Part shown: piece by piece, positions 45,091-53,648 of the stretch | Numbering within the stretch: position 1 is the first letter of the stretch | Layout of the letters: the number at the start of each line of letters is the position of its first letter | Source of the DNA: Marinilabilia rubra | GTDB lineage: Bacteria; Bacteroidota; Bacteroidia; Bacteroidales; Marinilabiliaceae | Assembly (NCBI RefSeq): GCF_003121985.1 | Contig: NZ_QEWP01000001.1 | Location: 310,001-374,000, forward strand | Length of the DNA: 64,000 nucleotides | Direction: 5' to 3' | The notes under the pieces: generated by a model | Databases searched by the model: none | The model's input: only the letters and a program-made list of their open reading frames with translations | What the model was told of the DNA's origin: nothing | Made by a program: the position numbers and the translations under genes

Positions 45091-45115
45091 ATAATTTCTT
45101 TAAAAACATAAAAAA

Positions 45116-45147
45116 ACCGGAGCTGAGAATCAGCTCCGGTTTTTTTA
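45116..45147 (+). terminator. Bidirectional terminator between proX and carB
   Basis: Perfect 10-bp stem ACCGGAGCTG/CAGCTCCGGT with loop AGAAT, an A-run on the left and a T-run of eight on the right, so it serves both convergent genes. Confidence 0.92.
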
Positions 45148-45164
45148 TGTTCTGATTTGCTTTT

Positions 45165-48100
45165 CTACCTGTATTCATTCCAGCTCTTAATTGAAATGTC
45201 GCTGATATCCATCTTACAGAATGAATAGATGAATGCACTGGCAAGCCTGGCATTGGTTATCAAAGGGATGTTGAAATCAATGGCGTTACGTCTGATTTGA
45301 TAGCCATTCCTAAGCTCAGTCTTGCTAAGATTTTTGGGGATATTCACCACCAGGTCTATTTTCTTTTTCTTTATGTATTCAAGAGTATTTGGATGCTTGT
45401 CCGGTTCGTCCGGCCAGTGGAGCATGGTTGACTTAATACCGTTTTCTTCAAAGAACTTGTGTGTTCCTGCTGTTGCAAAAATATTGTATCCTTTTTCAAC
45501 AAGCATTTTGGCGCTTTGTAGCATTTCAACTTTGCTGCGCAAGGGGCCTGATGAAATAAGAATGTTTTTCTCGGGTAATGTGTATCCTACAGCCAGCATA
45601 GACTGTAGCACCGCATCGTAATAATTGTCTCCAATACAACCAACTTCTCCTGTTGAGGCCATATCCACACCCAAAACCGGGTCGGCATTGAGCAGTCTTG
45701 AAAATGAGAATTGGGGTGCTTTTATACCTACGTAATCCAGTTCAAAGATGCTTTTACTGGGTCTTTCTACAGGTAAATTGAGCATTACCCGTGTGGCAAT
45801 GTCAATAAGGTTTATTTTTAAAACCTTTGAGACAAACGGGAAACTCCGGGATGCCCGAAGGTTGCATTCTATTACTTTTATGTCATTGTCCTTGGCCAGT
45901 AACTGCATGTTGAAAGGGCCGGAAATGTTGAGCGCTTTTGCTATTTGTCGTGCAATGCGCTTGACCCTTCGAATGGTTTCGATGTACAATTTTTGCGGAG
46001 GGAATACAATGGTTGCATCTCCTGAGTGTACACCGGCAAATTCGATGTGCTCGGATATAGCATAAGCCACCATTTCGCCATCTTTGGCTACGGCATCAAT
46101 TTCAATCTCTTTGGCCTGTTCGATAAACTCAGATACCACAACAGGGTATTGCTTTGATACGTTGACTGCCAGTTCAAGGAAATGCTCGAGCTCCTCTTCA
46201 TTGGAGACTACATTCATAGCTGCCCCGGAAAGCACATATGATGGCCTTACCAGTACCGGATAGCCAACTTCCCCAATGAATTTATAGATGTCTTCGGTTG
46301 AGGTCAGTTCACTCCACCTGGGCTGATCAATTTTAAGGTCATCTAAAAGTGATGAAAACTTTTGGCGATTCTCAGCACGGTCAATATCCTCTGGTGAAGT
46401 TCCCAGGATGGGAACACCGTTTTTGTGCAGGCGCATTGCCAGGTTGTTAGGAATCTGACCTCCAACTGATACAATCACTCCTTTGGGCTTTTCAATATCT
46501 GCTACATCAAGGACACGTTCAAGCGTCAGCTCATCGAAGAATAAGCGGTCACAAACATCATAGTCAGTACTAACCGTTTCCGGATTGTAGTTAATCATTA
46601 CCGAGCGGTACTTCTGTTTGTTGATTGTGTCGATGGCATTTACACTACACCAGTCAAACTCGACACTGGAACCTATCCGGTACGCACCTGATCCAAGTAC
46701 CATGACCGATCTTCCGTCCTTTTCGAAATCAATGTCATGGTATTCTCCATTATAAGTAAAATATAAGTAATTGATTTGTGCCGGAAACTCTCCGGCCATG
46801 GTATCAATTTGTTTAACTACAGGAAGAATATTTCTGCTTTTTCTGGTCTCTCTGACTTTAAGCAGGGCTTCTTCCATGTTTTTGTCTTCCGGAGAAAGAA
46901 CAACTCTTGCGATCTGAAAATCGGAATACCCCATCTGCTTTGCCTTTAGCAATAACTCATCGGGCAAATCTTTTAATGTTTTATGATTCGAGAGTTCATT
47001 TTTCAGGTCAGTGATGTTCTTTAATTTGTCCAAAAACCATTTGTCAATTTTTGTCAACTCATGGATTTCATCAACGGTTGCACCGTTTTGAAGTGATTCT
47101 GAAATGGCAAAAATTCTCTGATCTGTCGGTTCTGCAAGCTCGGTTTTCAGAACGATGTCCTTGAGCGGATGGTTTGCAACAAATCCGTGCATGCCCTGGC
47201 CTACCATTCTCAAACCTTTCTGGATGGATTCCTCGAAAGTACGTCCGATGGCCATGATTTCCCCGACACTTTTCATGCTGGAGCCAATTTGCTTGGAAAC
47301 ACCCGAGAATTTGTTTAAGTCCCATCGTGGGATTTTACAAACAATATAATCAAGAGCAGGTTCAAAGAAAGCGGGAGTTGTTTTTGTCACCGAATTTTTA
47401 AGCTCAAATAGACCATAGCCCAATCCAAGTTTTGCAGCAACAAATGCAAGCGGATAACCCGTAGCTTTGGAAGCAAGCGCACTTGATCGGGAAAGACGGG
47501 CATTTACCTCAATAACACGGTAATCCTCGGAATAGGGGTCGAGGGCATACTGGACATTGCATTCACCTACAACACCAATGTGGCGGATGATTTTTATAGC
47601 CAGCTCCCGGAGCTTGTGGTATTCGGAGTTTGTAAGGGTTTGTGATGGAGCAACCACAATACTCTCGCCGGTGTGGATACCCAGCGGATCGAAGTTCTCC
47701 ATGTTACAAACAGTTATGCAATTATCGTAACTGTCTCTTACGACTTCATATTCTACCTCTTTCCATCCTTTTAGAGATTCTTCGACCAATATTTGCTTAG
47801 AGTAAGCCAGGGCATTGTCTGCCCGCTTTATGAGTTCTGTCTCGTTGGTGCAAAATCCGCTTCCCATTCCTCCAAGGGTGTAGGCAGCTCGAATAATAAC
47901 CGGGTAACCTGTTTTGTTGGCTGCTTCTACTGCATCTTGAACAGAGGTGACAGCGATGCTTTTGGGGGTTTTAACATCTATCTCTCCCAGTTTTCCTGCA
48001 AAAATCTCGCGATCTTCCGTGTCAATAATAGCTTGAATGGGGGTTCCCAGTACTTCAAGGTCATATTTTTTGAGAACGCCTTGTTCGTAAAGCTGGATTC

Positions 48101-48389
48101 CGCAGTTCAGAGCCGTTTGCCCTCCAAATGCCAGCAAGATGCCTTCCGGTTGTTCTTTTTTTATGACTTGTTCAACAAAATAGGGGGTAACCGGCAGGAA
48201 GTAAATCTTATCTGCAATTTTTTCGGAGGTTTGAACCGTTGCAATGTTCGGATTTATAAGGATGGTTTCAATACCTTCCTCTTTAAGGGCTTTGAGCGCT
48301 TGAGATCCGGAATAGTCGAATTCACCTGCTTCTCCAATTTTCAAGGCTCCCGAACCCAGGATGACCGCTTTTTTTATGTCCTTCTTCAT
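45165..48389 (-). CDS. carB: Carbamoyl-phosphate synthase large subunit
   Basis: 1074 residues from ATG 48387-48389 (MKKDIKKAVILGSG). It is the standard duplicated ATP-grasp protein: the first half starts LGSGALKIGEAGEFDYSG, the second MVLGSGAYRIGSSVEFDW, each with its biotin-carboxylase-like fold, joined by the oligomerisation segment. The C-terminal MGS-like allosteric domain (ILISSGPLRSKVEMLQSAKML, VNIPKNL) is present. The enzyme makes carbamoyl phosphate for arginine and pyrimidines from bicarbonate, ATP and ammonia delivered by CarA. It is divergent from the argR operon; carA is 18 kb away at the right edge, so the two subunits are encoded apart. Confidence 0.97.
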   Translation of the reverse strand: MKKDIKKAVILGSGALKIGEAGEFDYSGSQALKALKEEGIETILINPNIATVQTSEKIADKIYFLPVTPYFVEQVIKKEQPEGILLAFGGQTALNCGIQLYEQGVLKKYDLEVLGTPIQAIIDTEDREIFAGKLGEIDVKTPKSIAVTSVQDAVEAANKTGYPVIIRAAYTLGGMGSGFCTNETELIKRADNALAYSKQILVEESLKGWKEVEYEVVRDSYDNCITVCNMENFDPLGIHTGESIVVAPSQTLTNSEYHKLRELAIKIIRHIGVVGECNVQYALDPYSEDYRVIEVNARLSRSSALASKATGYPLAFVAAKLGLGYGLFELKNSVTKTTPAFFEPALDYIVCKIPRWDLNKFSGVSKQIGSSMKSVGEIMAIGRTFEESIQKGLRMVGQGMHGFVANHPLKDIVLKTELAEPTDQRIFAISESLQNGATVDEIHELTKIDKWFLDKLKNITDLKNELSNHKTLKDLPDELLLKAKQMGYSDFQIARVVLSPEDKNMEEALLKVRETRKSRNILPVVKQIDTMAGEFPAQINYLYFTYNGEYHDIDFEKDGRSVMVLGSGAYRIGSSVEFDWCSVNAIDTINKQKYRSVMINYNPETVSTDYDVCDRLFFDELTLERVLDVADIEKPKGVIVSVGGQIPNNLAMRLHKNGVPILGTSPEDIDRAENRQKFSSLLDDLKIDQPRWSELTSTEDIYKFIGEVGYPVLVRPSYVLSGAAMNVVSNEEELEHFLELAVNVSKQYPVVVSEFIEQAKEIEIDAVAKDGEMVAYAISEHIEFAGVHSGDATIVFPPQKLYIETIRRVKRIARQIAKALNISGPFNMQLLAKDNDIKVIECNLRASRSFPFVSKVLKINLIDIATRVMLNLPVERPSKSIFELDYVGIKAPQFSFSRLLNADPVLGVDMASTGEVGCIGDNYYDAVLQSMLAVGYTLPEKNILISSGPLRSKVEMLQSAKMLVEKGYNIFATAGTHKFFEENGIKSTMLHWPDEPDKHPNTLEYIKKKKIDLVVNIPKNLSKTELRNGYQIRRNAIDFNIPLITNARLASAFIYSFCKMDISDISIKSWNEYR

Positions 48390-48438
48390 TGATAGAGTGT
48401 TTTTTTTATCCAAAATGGCTTACCTGTTCTCCGGGATG

Positions 48439-48446
48439 CAAAGGTA
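48439..48446 (-). promoter_or_regulatory. Promoter -7 element of carB
   Basis: Minus-strand TACCTTTG followed by GC, an exact TAnnTTTG match 50 bp before the carB ATG. The -33 region is not consensus. Confidence 0.6.
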
Positions 48447-48621
48447 CATTATTCTTTATTAACCTCCATATGTGTGAAGTGATTTTTTGTATATTTTTTG
48501 AATATATATTTGTTTTTCATATCTGGCTATCCCTTAGTTGGATATCCGGTGAGTTTTGTTTGCGGGAGGTTTGAACTTGACATTGGCACCGATAAAAAAA
48601 TGCAAAAAAAGTGGATAAATT

Positions 48622-48651
48622 TTTGGAATTTGCATTTTTTGAATAAATTTG
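48622..48651 (+). promoter_or_regulatory. Promoter of argR
   Basis: TTTG at 48622-48625, an 18-bp spacer and TAAATTTG at 48644-48651. It gives a 5' leader of about 115 nt. Confidence 0.7.
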
Positions 48652-48677
48652 CATTTGTAATTGAATAATTATTCTGT
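48638..48677 (+). promoter_or_regulatory. Tandem ARG-box-like operator at argR
   Basis: Two sites resemble the E. coli ARG box (consensus wnTGAATwwwwATTCAnw). Box 1 (48638-48655) is TGAAT-AAAT-TTGCA and covers the -7 element. Box 2 (48660-48677) is TGAAT-AATT-ATTCT and includes the perfect palindrome GAATAATTATTC. Overlap with the promoter fits autorepression by ArgR. Confidence 0.6.
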
Positions 48678-48772
48678 ATTTCAGGAGGGTTTTTCAATTT
48701 TTACTAAAGCAAGTGACTGAGGCATTCTCTTGGTGCAATGATTGCGCCGGGGGATATTGTTTTTTATAGCAT

Positions 48773-49252
48773 ATGAAAATAAAAACACAAAGACTAAATG
48801 TAATCCGGCAACTGATTTCCGATAATAAGGTAGGAAGTCAGGAGGAGCTTTTGAGTTTGCTCGAATCAGAAGGCTTCTCAACAACTCAGGCTACTTTATC
48901 TCGTGATTTGAAAGCGTTAAAAGTAGCAAAGCGTCCGGATATCGATGGAGGATATGCTTATGTGCTGCCGGAAAATGATGACCAACGGGATGAAGAGGAC
49001 GGAAGTGAGGTTTTCCCTGTTAGCGGACTTGAGTCCATTGAATTTTCGGGTAATATGGCAGTAATAAAAACGCGTCCCGGATTTGCAAACAGTATCGCGT
49101 CGGTAATCGATAGCCACGGGCCCTTTGAAGTGTTGGGAACCATTGCAGGGGATGATACTATTTTGTTGATAAGTAAAGAAGGAGTTTCTCGTCCGGATGT
49201 TATTAATGCATTATCGCTTTTTATGCCGGGGCTGAAAAAGAAACTTGTGTAG
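48773..49252 (+). CDS. argR: Arginine repressor ArgR
   Basis: 159 residues. The N-terminal winged helix has RQLISDNKVGSQEELLSLL and the recognition-helix region TTQATLSRDLKALKVAK. The C-terminal core contains GTIAGDDTILLISKEG, equivalent to the L-arginine-binding GTIAGDDT motif of hexameric ArgR. Length is normal. ATG 48773 follows a short AT-rich leader. The next gene starts 21 bp downstream, and ARG-box-like sequences precede argR, argH and carA. ArgR uses arginine as corepressor in characterised members; here that is inferred. Confidence 0.93.
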   Translation: MKIKTQRLNVIRQLISDNKVGSQEELLSLLESEGFSTTQATLSRDLKALKVAKRPDIDGGYAYVLPENDDQRDEEDGSEVFPVSGLESIEFSGNMAVIKTRPGFANSIASVIDSHGPFEVLGTIAGDDTILLISKEGVSRPDVINALSLFMPGLKKKLV

Positions 49253-49273
49253 AATATTCTTGGACACAATCTA

Positions 49274-49969
49274 ATGACGCAGGAATCAGATATTAATATA
49301 ATTATTGCTTCGGAAGAACATCTTCCATACGTGGATACCATTCTTAATACTATTGCGGATGCTGCAAAGATTAGAGGAACAGGTATCGCTAAGAGGAATC
49401 CGGAGTATATTAAAAGTAAAATCGTTGAAGGAAAGGCAATTATTGCTTTGAGCGGGGAGGAGTTTGCCGGCTTTTGCTATATCGAATCCTGGGGGCACAA
49501 GAAATTTGTGGCTAACTCAGGTCTTATTGTAGTGGATAAGTTTCGTGGGCAAGGTCTGGCAAAAGAGATTAAACGTAAAGCATTTGAATTATCACGTAAA
49601 AAGTATCCTGATGCGAAAATTTTTGGCTTAACCACAGGTTTGGCCGTGATGAAAATCAACTCCGAGCTTGGATATAAACCGGTGACATTTTCAGAATTAA
49701 CCGATGATAATCAGTTCTGGAAGGGGTGCCAGAGTTGTGTAAATTATGATATCCTTATGCGAACCAATCGGAAGCATTGCTTGTGCACAGGGATGCTTTA
49801 TGATCCTGCCAAGGAGGCCAATGCTGATCCTATTCCTCCCAGGCGACTAAGTGTTTATGAAAGATGGTTGCGTTTCAAAAGGTTCGTTTTTCTGAAGAGT
49901 AAGAAGAAAGGCGGCAAAGGAGGAAAGGGGAATCTGCTGAAGGGACTTTTTGCAGCTATTTTTGCCTGA
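49274..49969 (+). CDS. GNAT-family acyltransferase, candidate for the first step of arginine synthesis
   Basis: 231 residues. The GNAT core runs about 5-150: EEFAGFCYIESWGHKKF, then acetyl-CoA loop VVDKFRGQGLAKEIKRKAF and NSELGYKPVTFSELT. A C-terminal extension carries four cysteines in C-x2-C-x13-C-x-C, a possible metal site. It lies between argR and argG, and no argA or argJ gene is present in the cluster, so it is the natural candidate for glutamate N-acyltransferase (acetyl- or, given the ArgF' type, succinyl-). The substrate is inferred from position only. Confidence 0.72.
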   Translation: MTQESDINIIIASEEHLPYVDTILNTIADAAKIRGTGIAKRNPEYIKSKIVEGKAIIALSGEEFAGFCYIESWGHKKFVANSGLIVVDKFRGQGLAKEIKRKAFELSRKKYPDAKIFGLTTGLAVMKINSELGYKPVTFSELTDDNQFWKGCQSCVNYDILMRTNRKHCLCTGMLYDPAKEANADPIPPRRLSVYERWLRFKRFVFLKSKKKGGKGGKGNLLKGLFAAIFA

Positions 49970-50106
49970 ATGTTTCATGCCGCAGTGTGATTCAGGGGGG
50001 GTAATCAAATCGCAGACTCAGGTAAGACAGCCTTGCCAAGGAGTTTAGAGCAAAGAGATAAAAAAGATAAAAGGGGTTTGAAATCCCGTAAACAAATTGA
50101 AAACTG

Positions 50107-51312
50107 ATGAACAATAAAGTAGTACTTGCTTTTAGCGGAGGTCTTGACACTTCTTTCTGTGTTAAGTACTTGAAAGAGGAGAAAGGCCTTGAAATATTTT
50201 CAGCTATTGCCAATACAGGTGGTTTTTCAGAGGAAGAACTGGTGGAAATAGAGAGAGGAGCCCGTGATCTTGGTGTTGCCGATCATGTGACGTTGGATGT
50301 GACCGATTTGTATTATAGAAATTGCATCCGGTATATGATTTACGGGAATGTTCTTAAAAACAATACATATCCACTTTCTGTATCATCAGAACGTATATTT
50401 CAAGCCATGGCTTTGGTTGATTATGCCCGGAAAGTGGGGGCAAAATACATTGCTCATGGTAGTACAGGGGCTGGTAATGATCAAATTCGTTTTGACCTTA
50501 CGTTTCAGATTCTAGCCCCTGAGATTGAAATATTAACCCCCATTCGTGATTTGGTCCTTTCGCGCGATGAAGAGATTGATTATCTTATGAAACGTGGTGT
50601 GGAGAAAGACTGGAGCAAGATGGCCTATTCCATCAATAAAGGAATATGGGGAACCAGTGTAGGTGGTAAAGAAACGCTTACCACCGATCAAAATCTTCCT
50701 GAAGAGGCTTATCCCAGTCAATTGAAAAAAGAAGGCAGTGAGGAAATGGTGCTTTCCTTTGAGAAGGGAGAGCTTAAAATGGTCAATGGAGAGAAGTTCG
50801 ATAATGTTGTTGATGCCATCCGTAAGGTTGAAGCTCTGGGAAGTGTTTATGCCATCGGACGTGATACTCATGTCGGAGATACCATCATTGGAATTAAAGG
50901 ACGGGTTGGCTTTGAAGCTGCAGGTCCCTTAATGATTATCAAGGCTCATCATTTACTTGAAAAACACACCCTTACCAAGTGGCAGATGTATTGGAAAGAG
51001 CAGTTGGGTAATTGGTATGGAATGTTGCTTCACGAAGCTCAGTATCTGGAACCGGTTATGCGTGATATTGAAGCATTTTTAGAAAACTCTCAGGGCAATG
51101 TTAACGGAGATGTTATTTTGAAATTGCATCCTTACCGTTTCGAACTTGTGGGTATTAAATCTGCTAACGATTTGATGAATACAGGATTCGGAGATTATGG
51201 TGAAGTAAATAAAGCCTGGACCGGAGATGACGTGAAAGGTTTCACCAAATTAATGAGCAATTATCTTAAGATTTTTAATACAGTCAACAAAGGTCAGTTG
51301 GATGTTGATTAA
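50107..51312 (+). CDS. argG: Argininosuccinate synthase
   Basis: 401 residues. The P-loop-like ATP site is VLAFSGGLDTSFCVKYL at the N-terminus. Other family segments are YIAHGSTGAGNDQIRFD and GIWGTSVGGKE, which bind substrates. It condenses citrulline and aspartate to argininosuccinate. It starts 137 bp after the GNAT gene and ends 48 bp before argC. Start ATG 50107 leaves the usual five residues before the SGGLDTS motif region. Confidence 0.96.
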   Translation: MNNKVVLAFSGGLDTSFCVKYLKEEKGLEIFSAIANTGGFSEEELVEIERGARDLGVADHVTLDVTDLYYRNCIRYMIYGNVLKNNTYPLSVSSERIFQAMALVDYARKVGAKYIAHGSTGAGNDQIRFDLTFQILAPEIEILTPIRDLVLSRDEEIDYLMKRGVEKDWSKMAYSINKGIWGTSVGGKETLTTDQNLPEEAYPSQLKKEGSEEMVLSFEKGELKMVNGEKFDNVVDAIRKVEALGSVYAIGRDTHVGDTIIGIKGRVGFEAAGPLMIIKAHHLLEKHTLTKWQMYWKEQLGNWYGMLLHEAQYLEPVMRDIEAFLENSQGNVNGDVILKLHPYRFELVGIKSANDLMNTGFGDYGEVNKAWTGDDVKGFTKLMSNYLKIFNTVNKGQLDVD

Positions 51313-51360
51313 AAGGCTGTGAAAAGAAAACAGGGTCAATTTTTAAGTTGATAAAAGCCA

Positions 51361-52326
51361 ATGATTAAAGTAGGTATAGTAGGAGGAGCAGGTTATACAG
51401 CCGGTGAACTCATTCGTATTTTGTTGGGGCATTCCATCACCCAAATTGAATGGGTAAACAGCGGTAGTAATGCAGGTAATTATATCAGTGATGTTCATGC
51501 TGACCTGGTAGGCGATACAGAAATGATGTTCACCGACCAGTTGGATTTTGATGCGGTTGATATTTTATTTCTGTGCATGGGGCATGGAAAATCAAAAGGT
51601 TTCATGCAGGACCACAAGTTGCCGGAGAACTTAAAAGTAATAGACCTTAGCAATGATTTCCGGTTGAACAGGGATGGCAATGAATTTGTTTATGGGCTTC
51701 CTGAAGTAAATCGCCCTAAAATTAAGGATTGTAAATATTTGGCCAATCCCGGATGCTTCGCCACATCTATTCAGTTAGCGTTACTGCCTTTGGCAGCCAG
51801 TCATATGCTTAATGAAATACACGTGCATGCTATAACCGGTAGTACCGGAGCCGGTCAGGCACCTTCAGCTACCACCCATTTTAGTTGGCGAAACAGCAAT
51901 GTGTCAACTTACAAGGCCTTTGGGCATCAGCATCTTCATGAGATTAATGAAACGATGGAAGAGCTTATGCCTGCTTTCGACGGGCCATTTAATTTCGTTC
52001 CCATGCGGGGAAATTTCGCCAGGGGAATTCTGGCTTCTGTCTATCTCGATTTCGACCCTGACGAACAGGAAGCAGTTGACCTCTTTAAGAAATTTTACAG
52101 TACACATCCTTTTGTTACTGTTTCCGGAAAACCAGTGGATGTGAAACAAGTGGTGAATACTAATAAGTGCTTATTACATGTCAGGAAATACGGTACTAAG
52201 TTGCATATAGTAAGTGTTATCGATAACCTTACAAAAGGTGCTTCGGGGCAGGCCGTTCAAAATATGAATCTAATGTTTGGTTTGGACGAATCGGAGGGGC
52301 TACGACTGAAGCCAGTGGCTTTTTGA
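51361..52326 (+). CDS. argC: N-acyl-gamma-glutamyl-phosphate reductase
   Basis: 321 residues. NADP-binding GIVGGAGYTAGELIRILL begins at the N-terminus. The catalytic Cys lies in YLANPGCFATSIQLALLPL, and a conserved histidine-bearing segment is FVPMRGNFARGILASVY. It reduces the acyl-glutamyl phosphate made by ArgB to the semialdehyde. The reading starts at ATG 51361. It is followed by a hairpin and argD after 182 bp. N-acetyl or N-succinyl specificity cannot be read from the sequence; the ArgF' type suggests succinyl. Confidence 0.95.
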   Translation: MIKVGIVGGAGYTAGELIRILLGHSITQIEWVNSGSNAGNYISDVHADLVGDTEMMFTDQLDFDAVDILFLCMGHGKSKGFMQDHKLPENLKVIDLSNDFRLNRDGNEFVYGLPEVNRPKIKDCKYLANPGCFATSIQLALLPLAASHMLNEIHVHAITGSTGAGQAPSATTHFSWRNSNVSTYKAFGHQHLHEINETMEELMPAFDGPFNFVPMRGNFARGILASVYLDFDPDEQEAVDLFKKFYSTHPFVTVSGKPVDVKQVVNTNKCLLHVRKYGTKLHIVSVIDNLTKGASGQAVQNMNLMFGLDESEGLRLKPVAF

Positions 52327-52401
52327 GATAGATGAAGGGTTGTTTTTTACGGTTTAAATTTAGGTGTTCATTTTTTCAATCCCACTCCCGCCGATTTGAT
52401 T

Positions 52402-52429
52402 GCCGCTGCCCTAAGTAAGGTGCAGCGGC
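52402..52429 (+). repeat. Strong hairpin between argC and argD
   Basis: GCCGCTGC and GCAGCGGC (perfect 8-bp arms) with an inner CCT/AGG pair, followed only by TTTA. It is too T-poor for a full terminator, so it may be an mRNA-processing or partial-termination site within the operon. Confidence 0.55.
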
Positions 52430-52508
52430 TTTACCAAACCAAATTTTAATAAGAACCAATGGCTTTTGGGAATAATTAAATTTTTCATTAGCTATCAAAT
52501 GTTTTACG

Positions 52509-53636
52509 ATGCAGTTGTTTGATGTTTATCCGCTAATGGACATTACTCCGGTTTCGGCCAAAGGATGTTATGTTACCGATGATAAAGGTGTTGAGTATTT
52601 AGACCTTTATGGCGGCCATGCCGTTATTTCTATTGGTCATGCTCACTCACATTACAACGATAGGATCAAAGAACAATTGGAGCGTATAGGGTTTTATTCC
52701 AATTCTGTAATAAATCCTCTTCAGAAAGAGTTGGCCCGCAAGCTTGGACAAATGTCCGGCTTTGATGCTTACAACTTGTTTCTCTGCAATAGCGGAGCTG
52801 AAGCCAATGAAAATGCATTGAAACTGGCTTCTTTCTCAACAGGAAAAGGCCGGGTGATCGCTTTCTCCAAGGCCTTTCATGGAAGAACGTCAGCTGCTGT
52901 CGGGGCCACCGACAATGAAAATATTCGTGCATATATAAACAAGACGCATAATGTTACGTTTCTGCCTCTGAATGATATTGATGCTCTGGAAAGGGAACTA
53001 AAAAAAGGTGATGTGTGCGCTGTGATAATTGAAGGCATACAAGGTATTGGCGGGGTGAGAATTCCTGAAGTTGATTTTCTCCGGAATCTTGAGAAAGTAT
53101 GTCATCAATATCAGTGCAAACTTATTCTGGATGAGATACAATCCGGATATGGCAGAAGTGGGGAATTCTTTGCGTTTCAACAGGCAAAAATCAAACCAGA
53201 TATAATAACTGTAGCCAAAGGCATGGCCAATGGGTTTCCTGTTGGTGGTGTGTTAATCAATCCCAGCATAAAAGCCAAATATGGTATGTTGGGAGCCACT
53301 TTTGGTGGAAATTATCTCGCTTGTGCTGCTGCCCTGGCAGTGTTGGAGGTAATGGAATCTGAAAGCTTGATTGAAAATGCTTCGCAAGTTGGGAAGTTTT
53401 TGTTGTCTGAACTTGGAAAGATGGAAGACATTAGCGAAGTGCGGGGCCGTGGATTGATGATTGGCCTGGAGTTTGACTCCAAAGTGGATGTGCTAAGAAA
53501 ACAGCTTTTGAAGGATGAGCATATCTTTACGGGAGTTTCTTCGACCAACATCATCCGCTTATTACCGCCTCTTTCATTGAGTAAGGAACAGGCAGCTCAT
53601 TTCATTCAGGCTTTAGGTCGTCTTTTGGCTTCCTGA
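52509..53636 (+). CDS. argD: Acylornithine aminotransferase
   Basis: 375-residue class III PLP aminotransferase. It has LFLCNSGAEANENALKLA, HGRTSAAVGATDN, the aspartate motif LILDEIQSGYGR and the PLP-lysine segment ITVAKGMANGFPVGG. It transfers an amino group from glutamate to the acylated semialdehyde, giving acylornithine. Start ATG 52509 follows an AT-rich leader. The next gene (HNH type) starts 12 bp after its stop, in the same operon. A role in lysine synthesis as DapC is possible, as in other ArgD proteins. Confidence 0.94.
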   Translation: MQLFDVYPLMDITPVSAKGCYVTDDKGVEYLDLYGGHAVISIGHAHSHYNDRIKEQLERIGFYSNSVINPLQKELARKLGQMSGFDAYNLFLCNSGAEANENALKLASFSTGKGRVIAFSKAFHGRTSAAVGATDNENIRAYINKTHNVTFLPLNDIDALERELKKGDVCAVIIEGIQGIGGVRIPEVDFLRNLEKVCHQYQCKLILDEIQSGYGRSGEFFAFQQAKIKPDIITVAKGMANGFPVGGVLINPSIKAKYGMLGATFGGNYLACAAALAVLEVMESESLIENASQVGKFLLSELGKMEDISEVRGRGLMIGLEFDSKVDVLRKQLLKDEHIFTGVSSTNIIRLLPPLSLSKEQAAHFIQALGRLLAS

Positions 53637-53648
53637 ACCCTTTAAATT

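Larger units (their letters stand above)
48390..48772. other. Divergent control region between carB and argR
   Basis: 383 bp. It holds the carB promoter (48439-48446), the argR promoter (48622-48651) and two ARG-box-like palindromes (48638-48677). No coding region is supported. Confidence 0.7.

Noticed and set aside
47793-48392. 199-codon plus-strand open frame opposite the start of carB
   Set aside because: Antisense to strongly conserved carB; Phe/Asn/Cys-rich shadow without domain pattern.
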